From positions 17,665-81,664 of the forward strand of contig JAGOWQ010000004.1 of NCBI GenBank assembly GCA_018060185.1: 64,000 nucleotides of DNA, in the 5' to 3' direction. A program made the translations under genes and the position numbers. Below, piece by piece: positions 35,646 to 47,399 of this stretch. The first letter of the stretch is position 1; the number at the start of each line of letters is the position of its first letter. The stretch comes from Leptotrichiaceae bacterium. Its GTDB lineage: Bacteria; Fusobacteriota; Fusobacteriia; Fusobacteriales; Leptotrichiaceae. The notes beneath the pieces are model-generated. The model saw nothing but the letters and a program-made list of their open reading frames with translations, searched no databases and had not been told where the DNA came from.

Positions 35646-37190
35646 TTATTTTAATACACTATCAGCCCAATTAAATAGTTCATCTAAATCATAATCTCCT
35701 CCGTGACCTTGTCCCCAAGGTACAGCAAAATCTACTGTTTTCCCTGAATTTTGAAGTTTTAAAGCCAATATAGCAGGAATAGCTAATGAAGTGTCCCTAT
35801 CTTTTGCCCCGTGTCTAATTCTCCAATATTTACTTTCTGTTGTTCCTTTTTTACCTATATAATCATGTGGATTCATCATCTTTATTATTTTAGTATCTGC
35901 CATTTCACCATTAACTTTTGTATTCTCATAAGCATACTTAGTAAAATGTTTATTATCTGTCGTACTATCTCCAAAAAGATTATTTTCCCCTGTAGATAAA
36001 TCAACATTGTCAAAAGCTCCTGGAACTTTCATTCTCCCTACATATTTTATATATTCATCATAATTTAAATCTATTACTTTACCGTCTTTTATAGTTAAAA
36101 AACTAAACTCCGACAAATCTATTCCTTTAGATAAAGCTATATTTGCAGAATCTAAATAATATTTTTTTATTAATTCTTTAAAATTTCCATTCCCATTTTT
36201 ATCCAAAGTTAAACTTTTTCCATTTTTATCTTTTAATTTTAAATTATTTAAATAAGTTGGAAAAAGTACTTTTAATTCCTCTGATCTTTTAATCTCATCT
36301 GGAGTCATTGTTGATTCTATTGTCTTCCTTTGAACATTGTAATCCAACATAGAAATCTCCATTCTCTGATAGTCATTTATACCGTTAAACATCCATTCGT
36401 AAGCAATATTAGCGTTATCTAAATTAGTTATAGGGCAGTAAGCTGATACTGCATATATATCATCTGTTCCTTGTGCTGCTCCCAATTCTTTTAAATAATG
36501 CTCATAATCTTTATTATTACCAGTTGCCCCAAGTAAAACTGATAATGCACCTCCAGCACTTGTACCATTAGATATTATTCTGTCAGCCCTTCCTGGCATA
36601 TTTTTATCGTTGTATTTTAAATATTTTACTGCTGCTTTCAAATCAACTATTGCTGCTGGAGCTTTCCCTGTATATTTTTCATCTTTTTTAAGTGTCCTTC
36701 CTCTAGCTCCTGGTGCTGCTACTATATATCCTCTAGTTAAAGCTATTGTTAAAGAATTAGCTTTTCCATCTCTACCAACTCCTGGTTTACTAGCCATACC
36801 TGGCATATATCCCCCAACAGAATTAGGAAAAAATATAGGAGCTGTACTTGCATTATATTTTCCAATTGTTCCGTTATTAAAATATTCTTCTGGGATATAG
36901 ATATTTATAGTTTGATATTGTATATCTATAGGATTTTTAACATAAACTATATTTTCATACCCTCTGTATTTTATGGTTTTACCATCTACTAATGCTTCTT
37001 TTAAAGAATACTTTGTTATATCAAAATTTAAATCATATCCGTCAGATATTTTATTTAAAATATCTGTCTCTTTTATAGTTTCTTTATTATTTCTATCCAT
37101 CATAGGTGGTCTTGTATTATTTTCTGCTGATGCTATTATTGAAATAGACAAAGCAAATAGTAATATTTTTACTTTATTATTAATTCTCAT
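35646..37190 (-). CDS. Secreted tannase-like alpha/beta hydrolase
   Basis: 514 residues with a signal peptide (MRINNKVKILLFALSISIIA). The serine-hydrolase elbow NGTSAGG puts the nucleophile at Ser211; Asp464 (GAKDRD) and His496 (PWGQGHGG) complete a likely triad. The 32-residue Asp-His spacing equals that of the Lactobacillus plantarum tannase triad as I recall it (S163, D419, H451). A C-terminal helix ends the protein. Subtype B tannases hydrolyse gallate esters; substrate here is unproven and could be another aromatic or acyl ester. AAAGGA supports the start. Single-gene unit between sulfur and ribosomal genes. Confidence 0.72.
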   Translation of the reverse strand: MRINNKVKILLFALSISIIASAENNTRPPMMDRNNKETIKETDILNKISDGYDLNFDITKYSLKEALVDGKTIKYRGYENIVYVKNPIDIQYQTINIYIPEEYFNNGTIGKYNASTAPIFFPNSVGGYMPGMASKPGVGRDGKANSLTIALTRGYIVAAPGARGRTLKKDEKYTGKAPAAIVDLKAAVKYLKYNDKNMPGRADRIISNGTSAGGALSVLLGATGNNKDYEHYLKELGAAQGTDDIYAVSAYCPITNLDNANIAYEWMFNGINDYQRMEISMLDYNVQRKTIESTMTPDEIKRSEELKVLFPTYLNNLKLKDKNGKSLTLDKNGNGNFKELIKKYYLDSANIALSKGIDLSEFSFLTIKDGKVIDLNYDEYIKYVGRMKVPGAFDNVDLSTGENNLFGDSTTDNKHFTKYAYENTKVNGEMADTKIIKMMNPHDYIGKKGTTESKYWRIRHGAKDRDTSLAIPAILALKLQNSGKTVDFAVPWGQGHGGDYDLDELFNWADSVLK

Positions 37191-37302
37191 GTTAGAATCC
37201 TTTCTTTTATATATAATTTATACTAATATTTTACATTCTAAAATGTTACTTTCTCTTTTTATTTATATTATTTTTATCTTTGTATTTAAATTTTATTTAA
37301 TT

Positions 37303-37340
37303 ATAAAAAGCATAGCTGTAAATGAGTATTAACTATGCTT
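37303..37340 (-). terminator. Terminator of the ribosomal protein / rpoA operon
   Basis: AAGCATAG and CTATGCTT form an 8-bp stem followed by TTTATAATT on the minus strand, 33 bases after the rplQ stop. Confidence 0.65.
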
Positions 37341-37373
37341 ATATTTATTATATTTTTAAAAATTTTTATTTAA

Positions 37374-37763
37374 TTATACTAATTCGATTATTGCTAATTC
37401 AGCAGAATCTCCCTTTCTTACATCGGTTTTTATAATTCTTGTATAACCACCGTTTCTTTCAGTATATTTAGGGGCAATTTCATTGAATATTTTAGCCACT
37501 GCTTCTTCATTTCTTAAAAAAGCAAATGCTTGCCTTCTAAAATGAATTGCTTTAGCTCTTTGGTCAACGTCATCTAAATTAAAAGTATTATATTTTTTAC
37601 CTAAAGTTATTGCTTTTTCAACAAATTTTCTTAATTCTTTTGCTCTAGTAACTGTTGTTTCAATTCTTTCAGCTTTTACTAAAGAAATAGTCATATTTTT
37701 AAGCATAGCCAATCTATGATCACTTCTTCTACCTAATTTTCTATATGATTTATTATGATTCAT
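37374..37763 (-). CDS. rplQ: 50S ribosomal protein L17
   Basis: 129 residues starting [21 protein letters not shown], the L17 N-terminus, with [21 protein letters not shown] in the middle. Binds 23S rRNA near the exit tunnel. Last gene of the operon in the same order as E. coli and most bacteria. AAGGAGGG precedes the ATG. Confidence 0.97.
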   Translation of the reverse strand: MNHNKSYRKLGRRSDHRLAMLKNMTISLVKAERIETTVTRAKELRKFVEKAITLGKKYNTFNLDDVDQRAKAIHFRRQAFAFLRNEEAVAKIFNEIAPKYTERNGGYTRIIKTDVRKGDSAELAIIELV

Positions 37764-37795
37764 TTGTTAGCTTCCCTCCTTGATTATAAATTTAT

Positions 37796-38767
37796 TTATT
37801 GGTTATTGGCTTCTTCACTCAAATCATAGCCAAGTTCTTTCATTTTATCAATGATTTCATTTAAGGATTTTCTTCCTAAATTTTTTATTTTTAATAATTC
37901 AATATATGTCATTGAAGTTAAATCTGATATTGTATTTACGCCTGCCTTTTTCAAACAGTTGTATGATCTAACAGTAAAATCTAATTCTTCGATTTTCATA
38001 TCTTCAATATTGCTTTCAACTTCAGATATCATTGCTGAAATTTCATCTTCACTACTTCTATATTTGCTCATACTATTTCCAATATTAGTAAAAGGATTAA
38101 TATGTATCGTTAATAAATCCACAGCATAAGATAGTGCATCTTGAATTTCAATACTTCCATCTGTTACAATTTCTAATATTAATTTATCATAATTTGTTAC
38201 TCTACCAACCATAGTGTCTTCTACTGCATAGTTAACTCTTTTTATAGGTGTGTATATAGCGTCAACAGCTAGATATCCTATTGGCCATCCTTCGGTATCT
38301 ATTTCATCTGAAACTACAAATCCTTCACCAGAATCAACTAAAAACTCCATATTTATCTCTTTATCTGTTGTTATAGTTGCTATTACTTGTTCAGGATTTA
38401 TAACTTTTACACCTGGCTCAACTCTTATGTCTGCTGCTGTTACTAAAGCTGGTCCTTTTACTGATAATGTCATTTTTTTTTCTCCTGGTTCATCTGTCTC
38501 AACAACTATTTCTTTTATATTTAAAATAATGTCTGTTACAGCTTCTTTAACACCAGAAATAGTAGAAAATTCATTAAGAACTCCATCTATTCTAACACCT
38601 TTTATAGCTGATCCTGGAATTGATGATAACAATATTCTTCTTAACGCATTTCCAATAGTATTTCCATATCCTCTGTATAGAGGCTCTAATATATATTTAG
38701 CATTATATTGGCTTTCTTTTTCCTCTGTTAATTTTATATTTTTAGCTATTTTTTCAATATTTAACAA
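37796..38767 (-). CDS. rpoA: RNA polymerase alpha subunit
   Basis: 323 residues. The N-terminal domain carries LEPLYRGYGNTIGNALRRILLSS, needed for dimerisation and beta binding; the C-terminal domain (about 245-310) has VRSYNCLKKAGVNTISDL and GRKSLNEI, contacting UP elements and activators. The start codon is TTG, with AAGGAG ten bases upstream. The linker is short and acidic. Confidence 0.97.
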   Translation of the reverse strand: MLNIEKIAKNIKLTEEKESQYNAKYILEPLYRGYGNTIGNALRRILLSSIPGSAIKGVRIDGVLNEFSTISGVKEAVTDIILNIKEIVVETDEPGEKKMTLSVKGPALVTAADIRVEPGVKVINPEQVIATITTDKEINMEFLVDSGEGFVVSDEIDTEGWPIGYLAVDAIYTPIKRVNYAVEDTMVGRVTNYDKLILEIVTDGSIEIQDALSYAVDLLTIHINPFTNIGNSMSKYRSSEDEISAMISEVESNIEDMKIEELDFTVRSYNCLKKAGVNTISDLTSMTYIELLKIKNLGRKSLNEIIDKMKELGYDLSEEANNQ

Positions 38768-38797
38768 GCTAAATCATCTCCTTGGATTAAAATATTA

Positions 38798-39385
38798 TTA
38801 TCTAGAATAGAACTCGATAATCATTGCCTCATTGATTTCAAAGTCAATTGCATCTCTTCCGGGATTTTCCAATACTTTAGCTGTTAATGTACCTTCTTCT
38901 AATGATAACCATCCTGGAACAGTTTTTTGCCCCACTGATTCTTTAATTATAGATAGTTCTTTTGAATTTTCTTTTATTGAAAGCACATCTCCTTGTTTTA
39001 CTCTGTATGATGCAATATTAACTCTTTTTCCATTTATTAAAATATGACCATGACTAACAATTTGTCTAGCTTGTCTTCTTGTTGTTCCAAATCCTAATCT
39101 ATAAATAACATTGTCTAGTCTTCTTTCTAAATATTGAAGTAATAATTCCCCTGTTACTCCATCTTTTCTTGTTGCTTCTTCATATAATTTATAAAATTGT
39201 TTTTCTTGTACTCCATAAACAAATCTAGCTTTTTGCTTTTCTCTTAACTGTGTTCCATATTCAGTTAATTTTCTATTTGCATTTGGTCTTATATTTCTAT
39301 TTGATTTTTTATTCACTCCTAGAATGCTTGGCTCTAATCCAAGATTTCTACATTTTTTTAAAACCGGCTGTCTATTTCTTGCCAT
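38798..39385 (-). CDS. rpsD: 30S ribosomal protein S4
   Basis: 195 residues with the S4 RNA-binding domain (LERRLDNVIYRLGFGTTRRQARQIVSHGHILINGKRVNI). Primary 16S rRNA binder; in E. coli S4 also represses this operon by binding the leader before rpsM. The N-terminus has one Cys, so the zinc-type four-Cys motif is absent. AAGGAGG precedes the ATG. Confidence 0.97.
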   Translation of the reverse strand: MARNRQPVLKKCRNLGLEPSILGVNKKSNRNIRPNANRKLTEYGTQLREKQKARFVYGVQEKQFYKLYEEATRKDGVTGELLLQYLERRLDNVIYRLGFGTTRRQARQIVSHGHILINGKRVNIASYRVKQGDVLSIKENSKELSIIKESVGQKTVPGWLSLEEGTLTAKVLENPGRDAIDFEINEAMIIEFYSR

Positions 39386-39413
39386 TTATCTATATCCTCC
39401 TTATTTAATAAAT

Positions 39414-39803
39414 TTACGGTCTTCTCTTTTTAGGTGGTCTTGCACCATTATGAGGAACAGGTGTTATATCAACTATTCTAGTTACTTCTAATCCAGTTGC
39501 TTGTATTGATCTTATACAAGCTTCTCTTCCTGATCCTGGTCCTTTTATTTTGATTTCTATTTGTTTCATTCCATTTTCTATAGCAACTTGTGCTGCCTGT
39601 TCAGCTGCTATTTGAGCCGCGAAAGGAGTTCCTTTTTTAGTTCCTTTAAAGCCTGAAGTTCCTCCTGATTTCCAAATTACTACTTTTCCTTCTGCATCTG
39701 TTATAGTTACAACAGTATTATTAAAAGTAGAATGTATGTATGCCATTCCAATAGGAATATTTTTTAATTTTTTCTTTTTTGAAACTGCTGATTTTTTAGC
39801 CAC
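39414..39803 (-). CDS. rpsK: 30S ribosomal protein S11
   Basis: 129 residues with [21 protein letters not shown] and the C-terminal [19 protein letters not shown]. Part of the platform near the mRNA exit. The start codon is GTG with GGAGG nine bases upstream. Order rpsM-rpsK-rpsD-rpoA-rplQ is the classic alpha operon. Confidence 0.97.
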   Translation of the reverse strand: MAKKSAVSKKKKLKNIPIGMAYIHSTFNNTVVTITDAEGKVVIWKSGGTSGFKGTKKGTPFAAQIAAEQAAQVAIENGMKQIEIKIKGPGSGREACIRSIQATGLEVTRIVDITPVPHNGARPPKKRRP

Positions 39804-39829
39804 TTATGGTTTCCTCCTTAACTTAAAAT

Positions 39830-40195
39830 TTATTTTTTCTTAGCTATTGCCATTTTTACAGGACCTTTTCTAGTTCTTGCGTTTGTTTTAGTCTTTTGTC
39901 CTCTTACAGGCAATCCATTTCTATGTCTTAACCCTCTATAACTTTTAATATCAAGTAGCCTTTTGATATTAAGTCTGATTTCTTTTCTCAATTCTCCCTC
40001 AATTTTGTACTCTTCTACTGCTGTTCTTATTTTACCTACTTGTTCTTCTGTCAAGTCTTTTACTTTAGTGTCTTTATCAACACCTACTTTTTCTAAAATC
40101 TCGTTTGAAGTACTTTTCCCGACTCCAAAGATATAAGTTAAAGAAATTTCAACTCTTTTATTTCTTGGAATATCTACTCCCGCTATTCTAGCCAA
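39830..40195 (-). CDS. rpsM: 30S ribosomal protein S13
   Basis: 121 residues beginning (M)[20 protein letters not shown] and containing [20 protein letters not shown]. It contacts the 30S head and the A-site tRNA. A longer frame would add 28 residues, but every S13 starts at this point, and GAGGAGG lies seven bases before a TTG there, so I take TTG as the start. A weak start codon is consistent with control at this site. Confidence 0.95.
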   Translation of the reverse strand: MARIAGVDIPRNKRVEISLTYIFGVGKSTSNEILEKVGVDKDTKVKDLTEEQVGKIRTAVEEYKIEGELRKEIRLNIKRLLDIKSYRGLRHRNGLPVRGQKTKTNARTRKGPVKMAIAKKK

Positions 40196-40388
40196 ATCTT
40201 TTCCTCCTCTGTTTTTGATATTTTTAATCTTCTTCAATATGCCCTCACATAAGTAAACAAGGATAAGCTCTACAGCCAAACATATCTTTACAATTTCTAT
40301 AACATATCATATTTCCTATTATTATATAATATAATTAATATAATATAATTAAATAAAAATTTTTCAGATTGCTCTTTTGTTTTGATTA
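40196..40388 (-). promoter_or_regulatory. Untranslated leader before rpsM, possible S4-control site
   Basis: A 193-base gap inside an otherwise tight ribosomal operon, with an AT-rich first half and a structured-looking half next to rpsM. A long-range stem (GATATG with CATATT) can enclose an inner hairpin built on CCTT and GAGG. In E. coli the S4 protein represses this operon through a pseudoknot at the same position. Similarity is positional; I have not matched the E. coli fold. Confidence 0.35.
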
Positions 40389-40502
40389 TTATCCTTGTAT
40401 TTGCTTATGTTTAGGGTTTTCACATATAATTCTTACTTTTCCGTGACGTTTAATTATTTTACACTTATCACAGATAGGTTTTACTGAAGCTTTTACTTTC
40501 AC
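40389..40502 (-). CDS. rpmJ: 50S ribosomal protein L36
   Basis: 37 residues, [20 protein letters not shown] and onward to NPKHKQIQG, with the zinc ligands Cys11, Cys14, Cys27 and His32 of the zinc-type L36. The start is a GTG with GGAGGG six bases upstream; a longer in-frame extension overlaps infA and is not credible. Lies between infA and the alpha operon genes. Confidence 0.95.
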   Translation of the reverse strand: MKVKASVKPICDKCKIIKRHGKVRIICENPKHKQIQG

Positions 40503-40527
40503 TAAAAACCCTCCTTCCAAAATAATG

Positions 40528-40746
40528 TTATTTTTTTCTATACACAATTCTCCCTCTCGATAAATCATACGGTGATACTTCAACCGTAACTTTATCTCCT
40601 GGCAATATCTTGATATAGTTCATTCTCATTTTACCTGAGATATGTCCTAATACTTCATGTCCGTTTTCTAATCTTACTTGGAACATTGCATTTGGCAAGG
40701 CTTCTATTATTTCACCTTCCAATTCTAGAACATCTTGTTTTGCCAT
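40528..40746 (-). CDS. infA: Translation initiation factor IF-1
   Basis: 72-residue OB-fold factor: [20 protein letters not shown] and [27 protein letters not shown]. It occupies the A site during initiation. An eight-residue upstream extension lacks support; GAGGTG is placed for the MAKQDV start. First gene of the infA-rplQ operon, behind a strong promoter. Confidence 0.97.
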   Translation of the reverse strand: MAKQDVLELEGEIIEALPNAMFQVRLENGHEVLGHISGKMRMNYIKILPGDKVTVEVSPYDLSRGRIVYRKK

Positions 40747-40769
40747 AAAAATCACCTCGGATCCTTTCA

Positions 40770-40798
40770 ATTATAACAAAAATTTTGAAAAATGTCCA
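40770..40798 (-). promoter_or_regulatory. Promoter of the infA-rpmJ-alpha operon
   Basis: TGGACA and TATAAT with a 17-base spacer and a TG one base before the -10 box (extended -10), just upstream of infA on the minus strand. Confidence 0.72.
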
Positions 40799-41019
40799 GT
40801 TTTTTTAATACTTTCGCATTTTCAAAAATAACAAATAGATTTACAATAAAAATATCAGCATTTCTACTGACAATGTAATCTACTTTTTAGTTAAGCCCAT
40901 ACATTATATAATATTTTTTTTATTTTGTCTAGTTTTTTTATAGTTTAAATTTTTAACTATATAAAAAATATTGTTTAATTTATATCACTAAGATTAAAAT
41001 ATATAAAATTTTATTAACT
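40799..41019. other. Spacer between map terminator and infA promoter
   Basis: 221 AT-rich bases with no ORF or hairpin that I can support. In many bacteria adk-map runs straight into infA; here a terminator and a new promoter separate them. Confidence 0.6.
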
Positions 41020-41070
41020 AAAAAACCTTTGAATAAGAATTTTTTACATTCAAATATTCAAAAGTTTTTT
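41020..41070 (-). terminator. Terminator after map
   Basis: A 16-bp stem of AAAAAACTTTTGAATA with TATTCAAAGGTTTTTT, ending in a six-T run on the minus strand, 17 bases after the map stop. Confidence 0.85.
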
Positions 41071-41086
41071 AATTTTTATATTTTTA

Positions 41087-41860
41087 CTAATCTTTAACAC
41101 TTAAGATTACAGGTTTACCATCAATAATTGCTAGACTATGTTCATATTGTGCTGATCTTGAACCGTCTTTAGTTACTGCTGTCCACATATCTTTTAATAT
41201 CTTAACATGATACTCTCCCACATTTACCATTGGTTCTATAGTAATAACCATTCCATTTTCTATTTTAGCTCCTGTTCCTTCTTTACCATAGTTAGGTATC
41301 ATGGGATCTTCATGCATATGTTTTCCTACTCCATGTCCTGCAAAATCTCTAACTAGAGAAAAACCAAAACTTTCAACATATTTTTGAATTGCATAACCTA
41401 TATCTCCTACCCTATTTCCTACTCTTGCTATTTCTATACCTATTTCCCTTGCTTTTTCAGTAACTTCCATTAATTTTTTAGATGTTTCATCAATTTCTCC
41501 TACAGCATATGTAATGGCAGCATCTCCGTAGTAACCATCTAATATAGTAACCGTATCTACTGTTAAAATATCGCCTTCTTTCAATATTTTGTCCTTTTTA
41601 GGAATACCGTGAACGACTTCTTCATTTACAGAAATACAAGTTGCTGCTGGATAAGGAGGATAAGGGCTACCTATATCATAATTTTTAGTCCCAGGTATAG
41701 CTCCTTGACTTTTTATATAATCTTCTGATATTTGATCCAACTCATATGTGCTTATACCAGCTTTAATATATTTAGGTAAAACATCTTCAAAAAGTTTTGC
41801 TATTATTTCATTTGCTTTTTTTATCTTTTTTATTTCATCTAATGTTTTATAAATTATCAT
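41087..41860 (-). CDS. map: Methionine aminopeptidase, type I
   Basis: Removes initiator methionine. 257 residues with metal ligands in DILTVDTVTILDGYYGDAA (two Asp), FAGHGVGKHMHEDP (His), TIEPM (Glu) and QYEHSLAI (Glu). It lacks the N-terminal zinc finger extension. The ribosome site is weak (GAAAGAAG). Follows adk by 41 bases, the usual pairing, but without secY upstream. Confidence 0.96.
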   Translation of the reverse strand: MIIYKTLDEIKKIKKANEIIAKLFEDVLPKYIKAGISTYELDQISEDYIKSQGAIPGTKNYDIGSPYPPYPAATCISVNEEVVHGIPKKDKILKEGDILTVDTVTILDGYYGDAAITYAVGEIDETSKKLMEVTEKAREIGIEIARVGNRVGDIGYAIQKYVESFGFSLVRDFAGHGVGKHMHEDPMIPNYGKEGTGAKIENGMVITIEPMVNVGEYHVKILKDMWTAVTKDGSRSAQYEHSLAIIDGKPVILSVKD

Positions 41861-41901
41861 CTTAGTACTTCTTTCTATTTAGATTATTTAAGTTTCTATT
41901 T

Positions 41902-42534
41902 TTAATTTTCTAGTATTTCAATTATATCTTCAGTTATTTTTTCTAGTCCTTTTTTTATACAATCAATTTCAAAAACTTTCCCCTGTTTTTTGTAATAACC
42001 AAGAACTGGTTCTGTCTGTTCTTTATAAATTGCAAGTCTATTCTTTACAGTTTCTTCATTGTCATCTGCTCTTTGTTCTAAATCTTCTTCTTTTTCGTCT
42101 ACAGGAGGATTATATTTTATATGATATATTTTCCCTGTAGTTTTAGACACTCTTCTCCCTGTTATTCTTTCTATAATTTCTTCATCACTAACATTCAAAG
42201 CTATTACTTTGTCTATTTGTTTTCCTATTTTTTTTAATATTTCATCTAAACTTTTAGCTTGTACAAGAGTTCTTGGAAATCCATCTAAAATAAATCCTTT
42301 TTCACAGTCATTATCTTGTAATCTTTCTTCTACTAATCCATTTACTATTTCATCAGAAACTAATTTTCCTTGATCCATCAATTTTTTTGCTTCTAAACCA
42401 AGCTGAGTTTGATTTGATATAGCTGTTCTTAGTATATCACCCGTAGATATTTGAGGTATTTCATATTTTTTAATTAATTCTTTTGCTTGAGTTCCTTTTC
42501 CAGCTCCTGGAGCACCAAATAATATTATATTCAT
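41902..42534 (-). CDS. adk: Adenylate kinase
   Basis: 210-residue kinase balancing AMP, ADP and ATP. P-loop GAPGAGKGTQ at residues 7-16, GFPRTLVQA, and a LID domain (GRRVSKTTGKIYH, about 120-160) without the zinc Cys set. No ribosome site stands close to this ATG. GAAAGGAGA lies about 49 bases upstream and is followed by a strong hairpin, then 11 A/T-rich bases and the ATG, so the hairpin may bridge the two. A possible promoter (TTCAAT, 17 bases, TAAAAT with TG) is at 42630-42658. Confidence 0.96.
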   Translation of the reverse strand: MNIILFGAPGAGKGTQAKELIKKYEIPQISTGDILRTAISNQTQLGLEAKKLMDQGKLVSDEIVNGLVEERLQDNDCEKGFILDGFPRTLVQAKSLDEILKKIGKQIDKVIALNVSDEEIIERITGRRVSKTTGKIYHIKYNPPVDEKEEDLEQRADDNEETVKNRLAIYKEQTEPVLGYYKKQGKVFEIDCIKKGLEKITEDIIEILEN

Positions 42535-42591
42535 GTTATTTTATTGTATGATTTTAAAAGTTTTTTACTTTATAAATCATACTCTCCTTTC
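42535..42591 (-). promoter_or_regulatory. Hairpin-bridged ribosome binding site of adk
   Basis: On the minus strand, GAAAGGAGA is directly followed by a hairpin at 42546-42582: GTATGATTT pairs with AAATCATAC (9 bp), then a 2x2 mismatch, then AAAGT with ACTTT around an A-rich loop. AATAAAATAAC (11 bases) and ATG follow. Folding brings SD and ATG to a near-normal distance. A competing 8-codon ORF (MIYKVKNF) starts three bases after GGAG. The region is between divergent genes, so a terminator makes no sense here. Confidence 0.6.
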
Positions 42592-42686
42592 TATAATTTA
42601 TTTTTATTAATTTATCATATTTCACAATTATTTTATCACACTTTAAAGAAAAATTGAATTGTAATAGATATTATTTTTTACATTTC

Positions 42687-42715
42687 TTGTTTTTTTTTTC
42701 TCAAAATGATATTAT
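42687..42715 (+). promoter_or_regulatory. Probable promoter of the malY-like gene
   Basis: TTGTTT and TATTAT with a 17-base spacer, about 50 bases before the start codon. Confidence 0.45.
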
Positions 42716-42763
42716 TTTATTGTTAAAATTAAAAAATATATTTTGAAATAAGGGAGAGTTTTT

Positions 42764-43948
42764 ATGAAATACAATTTTGATGAAATTATAGATAGAAAAA
42801 ATAACCATTCAGTTAAATACAACGAACTTAGTCGTTTTGGCACAGATGATGTTATTCCTTTATGGATTGCCGATATGGATTTTAAAACTGCAGAACCTGT
42901 AATTAAAGCTTTAAGAGAAAAAGTTGAACACGGTATATTTGGATACGTTTATAGACCTGATGAATACTTTCAATCATTTATAAATTGGCAAAAAAAGAGA
43001 TTTGGATGGGATGTAAAAAAAGAGCTTATAAGTTTTAGTATTGGAGTTGTTCCTTCCCTTGGAACACTAATTAAACAATATTCTGAAAAAGGAGATAAAA
43101 TTCTAATACAACCTCCTGTTTACTCAGAATTTTATGATATTACTTTAGATAATGAAAGAATTGTTTTAGAAAATAAGTTTAAAGAAGAAAATGGGAACTT
43201 TATTTTAGATTTAAATGATTTTGAAGAGAAATTAAAACAAAATCCTAAATTATTCATATTATGTAATCCTCACAACCCTTTAGGTCATGTTTGGAGCATT
43301 GAAGAATTAAAATCAATGGGTAATTTATGTATAAAATATAATGTCCCTATTGTTTCAGACGAAATTCATGCTGATTTAACTTTATGGGGAGAAAAGCATA
43401 TTCCTATGGCTAGTGTTTCTGAAAAAATAAGGCAAAATACCATAACATGCACTTCTACAGGAAAAGCTTTTAATCTAGCAGGTATGCAATCTGCTACCAT
43501 TGTGTTTAATAATTTAGAAGAAAAAGGAAAATTTGATAAATTTTGGAAAGATCTTGAAGTACATAGAAATAATCCATTTAATTTAGTTGCAACTATGGCA
43601 GCTTATTCTGATGAAGGTGAAGAATATTTAAATCAACTTATTAAATATATTGAAGGAAATATAATTTATTTAAATGACTTCTTTAAAGAAAATATTAAAG
43701 AATTAAAACCTAATAAACCTAAAGCAACTTATTTAATTTGGATTGATTGTCGAGATTTTTCAAAAAAACATGGCTTTAATCAAAAACAGCTAGAAGAATT
43801 TTTTATAAAAAACGCTAAATTAGGATTAAATTCTTGTCGTGTATTTAATCACGGTTCCAGTGGTTTTATGCGTCTAAATGTTGCTTGCCCAAGATCAATT
43901 CTTGAAAAGGCATTAAATCAGCTAAAAGATGCTGTTAATAATTTATAA
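42764..43948 (+). CDS. MalY/PatB family cystathionine beta-lyase (C-S lyase)
   Basis: PLP enzyme of fold type I, 394 residues. MalY/PatB features: PLWIADMDF near residue 32, NPHNPLGHVW, VSDEIHADL with Asp199 binding the cofactor, and the PLP lysine at Lys234 in TSTGKAFNLAG. The Arg usual after NPHNPxG is His here. Members release homocysteine, pyruvate and ammonia from cystathionine, and some make H2S from cysteine. AGGGAG precedes the ATG. It stands alone between adk and lacZ with its own promoter and terminator. Confidence 0.85.
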   Translation: MKYNFDEIIDRKNNHSVKYNELSRFGTDDVIPLWIADMDFKTAEPVIKALREKVEHGIFGYVYRPDEYFQSFINWQKKRFGWDVKKELISFSIGVVPSLGTLIKQYSEKGDKILIQPPVYSEFYDITLDNERIVLENKFKEENGNFILDLNDFEEKLKQNPKLFILCNPHNPLGHVWSIEELKSMGNLCIKYNVPIVSDEIHADLTLWGEKHIPMASVSEKIRQNTITCTSTGKAFNLAGMQSATIVFNNLEEKGKFDKFWKDLEVHRNNPFNLVATMAAYSDEGEEYLNQLIKYIEGNIIYLNDFFKENIKELKPNKPKATYLIWIDCRDFSKKHGFNQKQLEEFFIKNAKLGLNSCRVFNHGSSGFMRLNVACPRSILEKALNQLKDAVNNL

Positions 43949-44025
43949 TATTAAAAAATCATATAAACAAACAAAACTTATTTTACATATGAATTATAAA
44001 TTTTTAATGATAAATATATTTATAT

Positions 44026-44072
44026 AAAAAAGATCTACGTGAGATATATTTTATTACTCTAAGATCTTTTTT
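44026..44072. terminator. Terminator after the malY-like gene
   Basis: AAAAAAGATCT and AGATCTTTTTT, an 11-bp stem with an inner GAG-CTC pair. It serves the plus-strand gene and may also stop lacZ transcripts from the other side. Confidence 0.8.
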
Positions 44073-44159
44073 ATTTTATTAAATTATATATTTTAAATAA
44101 CTAAAATTTTATACAAACATTAAAATAAATTTTTTAATTATTTATATTCATTTTAAATT

Positions 44160-47324
<3,165 letters not shown>

Positions 47325-47358
47325 TTAATTATATTTCGAAAACATAAATAGTCAAATT

Positions 47359-47382
47359 AAAAAAATAGAGACTATAAGTCTC
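47359..47382 (-). terminator. Terminator after msrA
   Basis: GAGACT-TAT-AGTCTC followed by TATTTTTTT on the minus strand; perfect 6-bp stem. Confidence 0.75.
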
Positions 47383-47399
47383 AAAATAAAATATACTCT

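Noticed and set aside
38250..38810. 186-codon open frame on the strand opposite rpoA
   Set aside because: Mirror of a well-conserved gene; no ribosome site and no recognisable protein.
40196..40279. 28-residue N-terminal extension of S13
   Set aside because: S13 proteins start at the ARIAGV segment, and a perfect SD precedes the TTG there.
42545..42582. Hairpin before adk as a terminator
   Set aside because: The flanking genes are divergent, so no transcript needs to end there, and the exit side has no proper T run.
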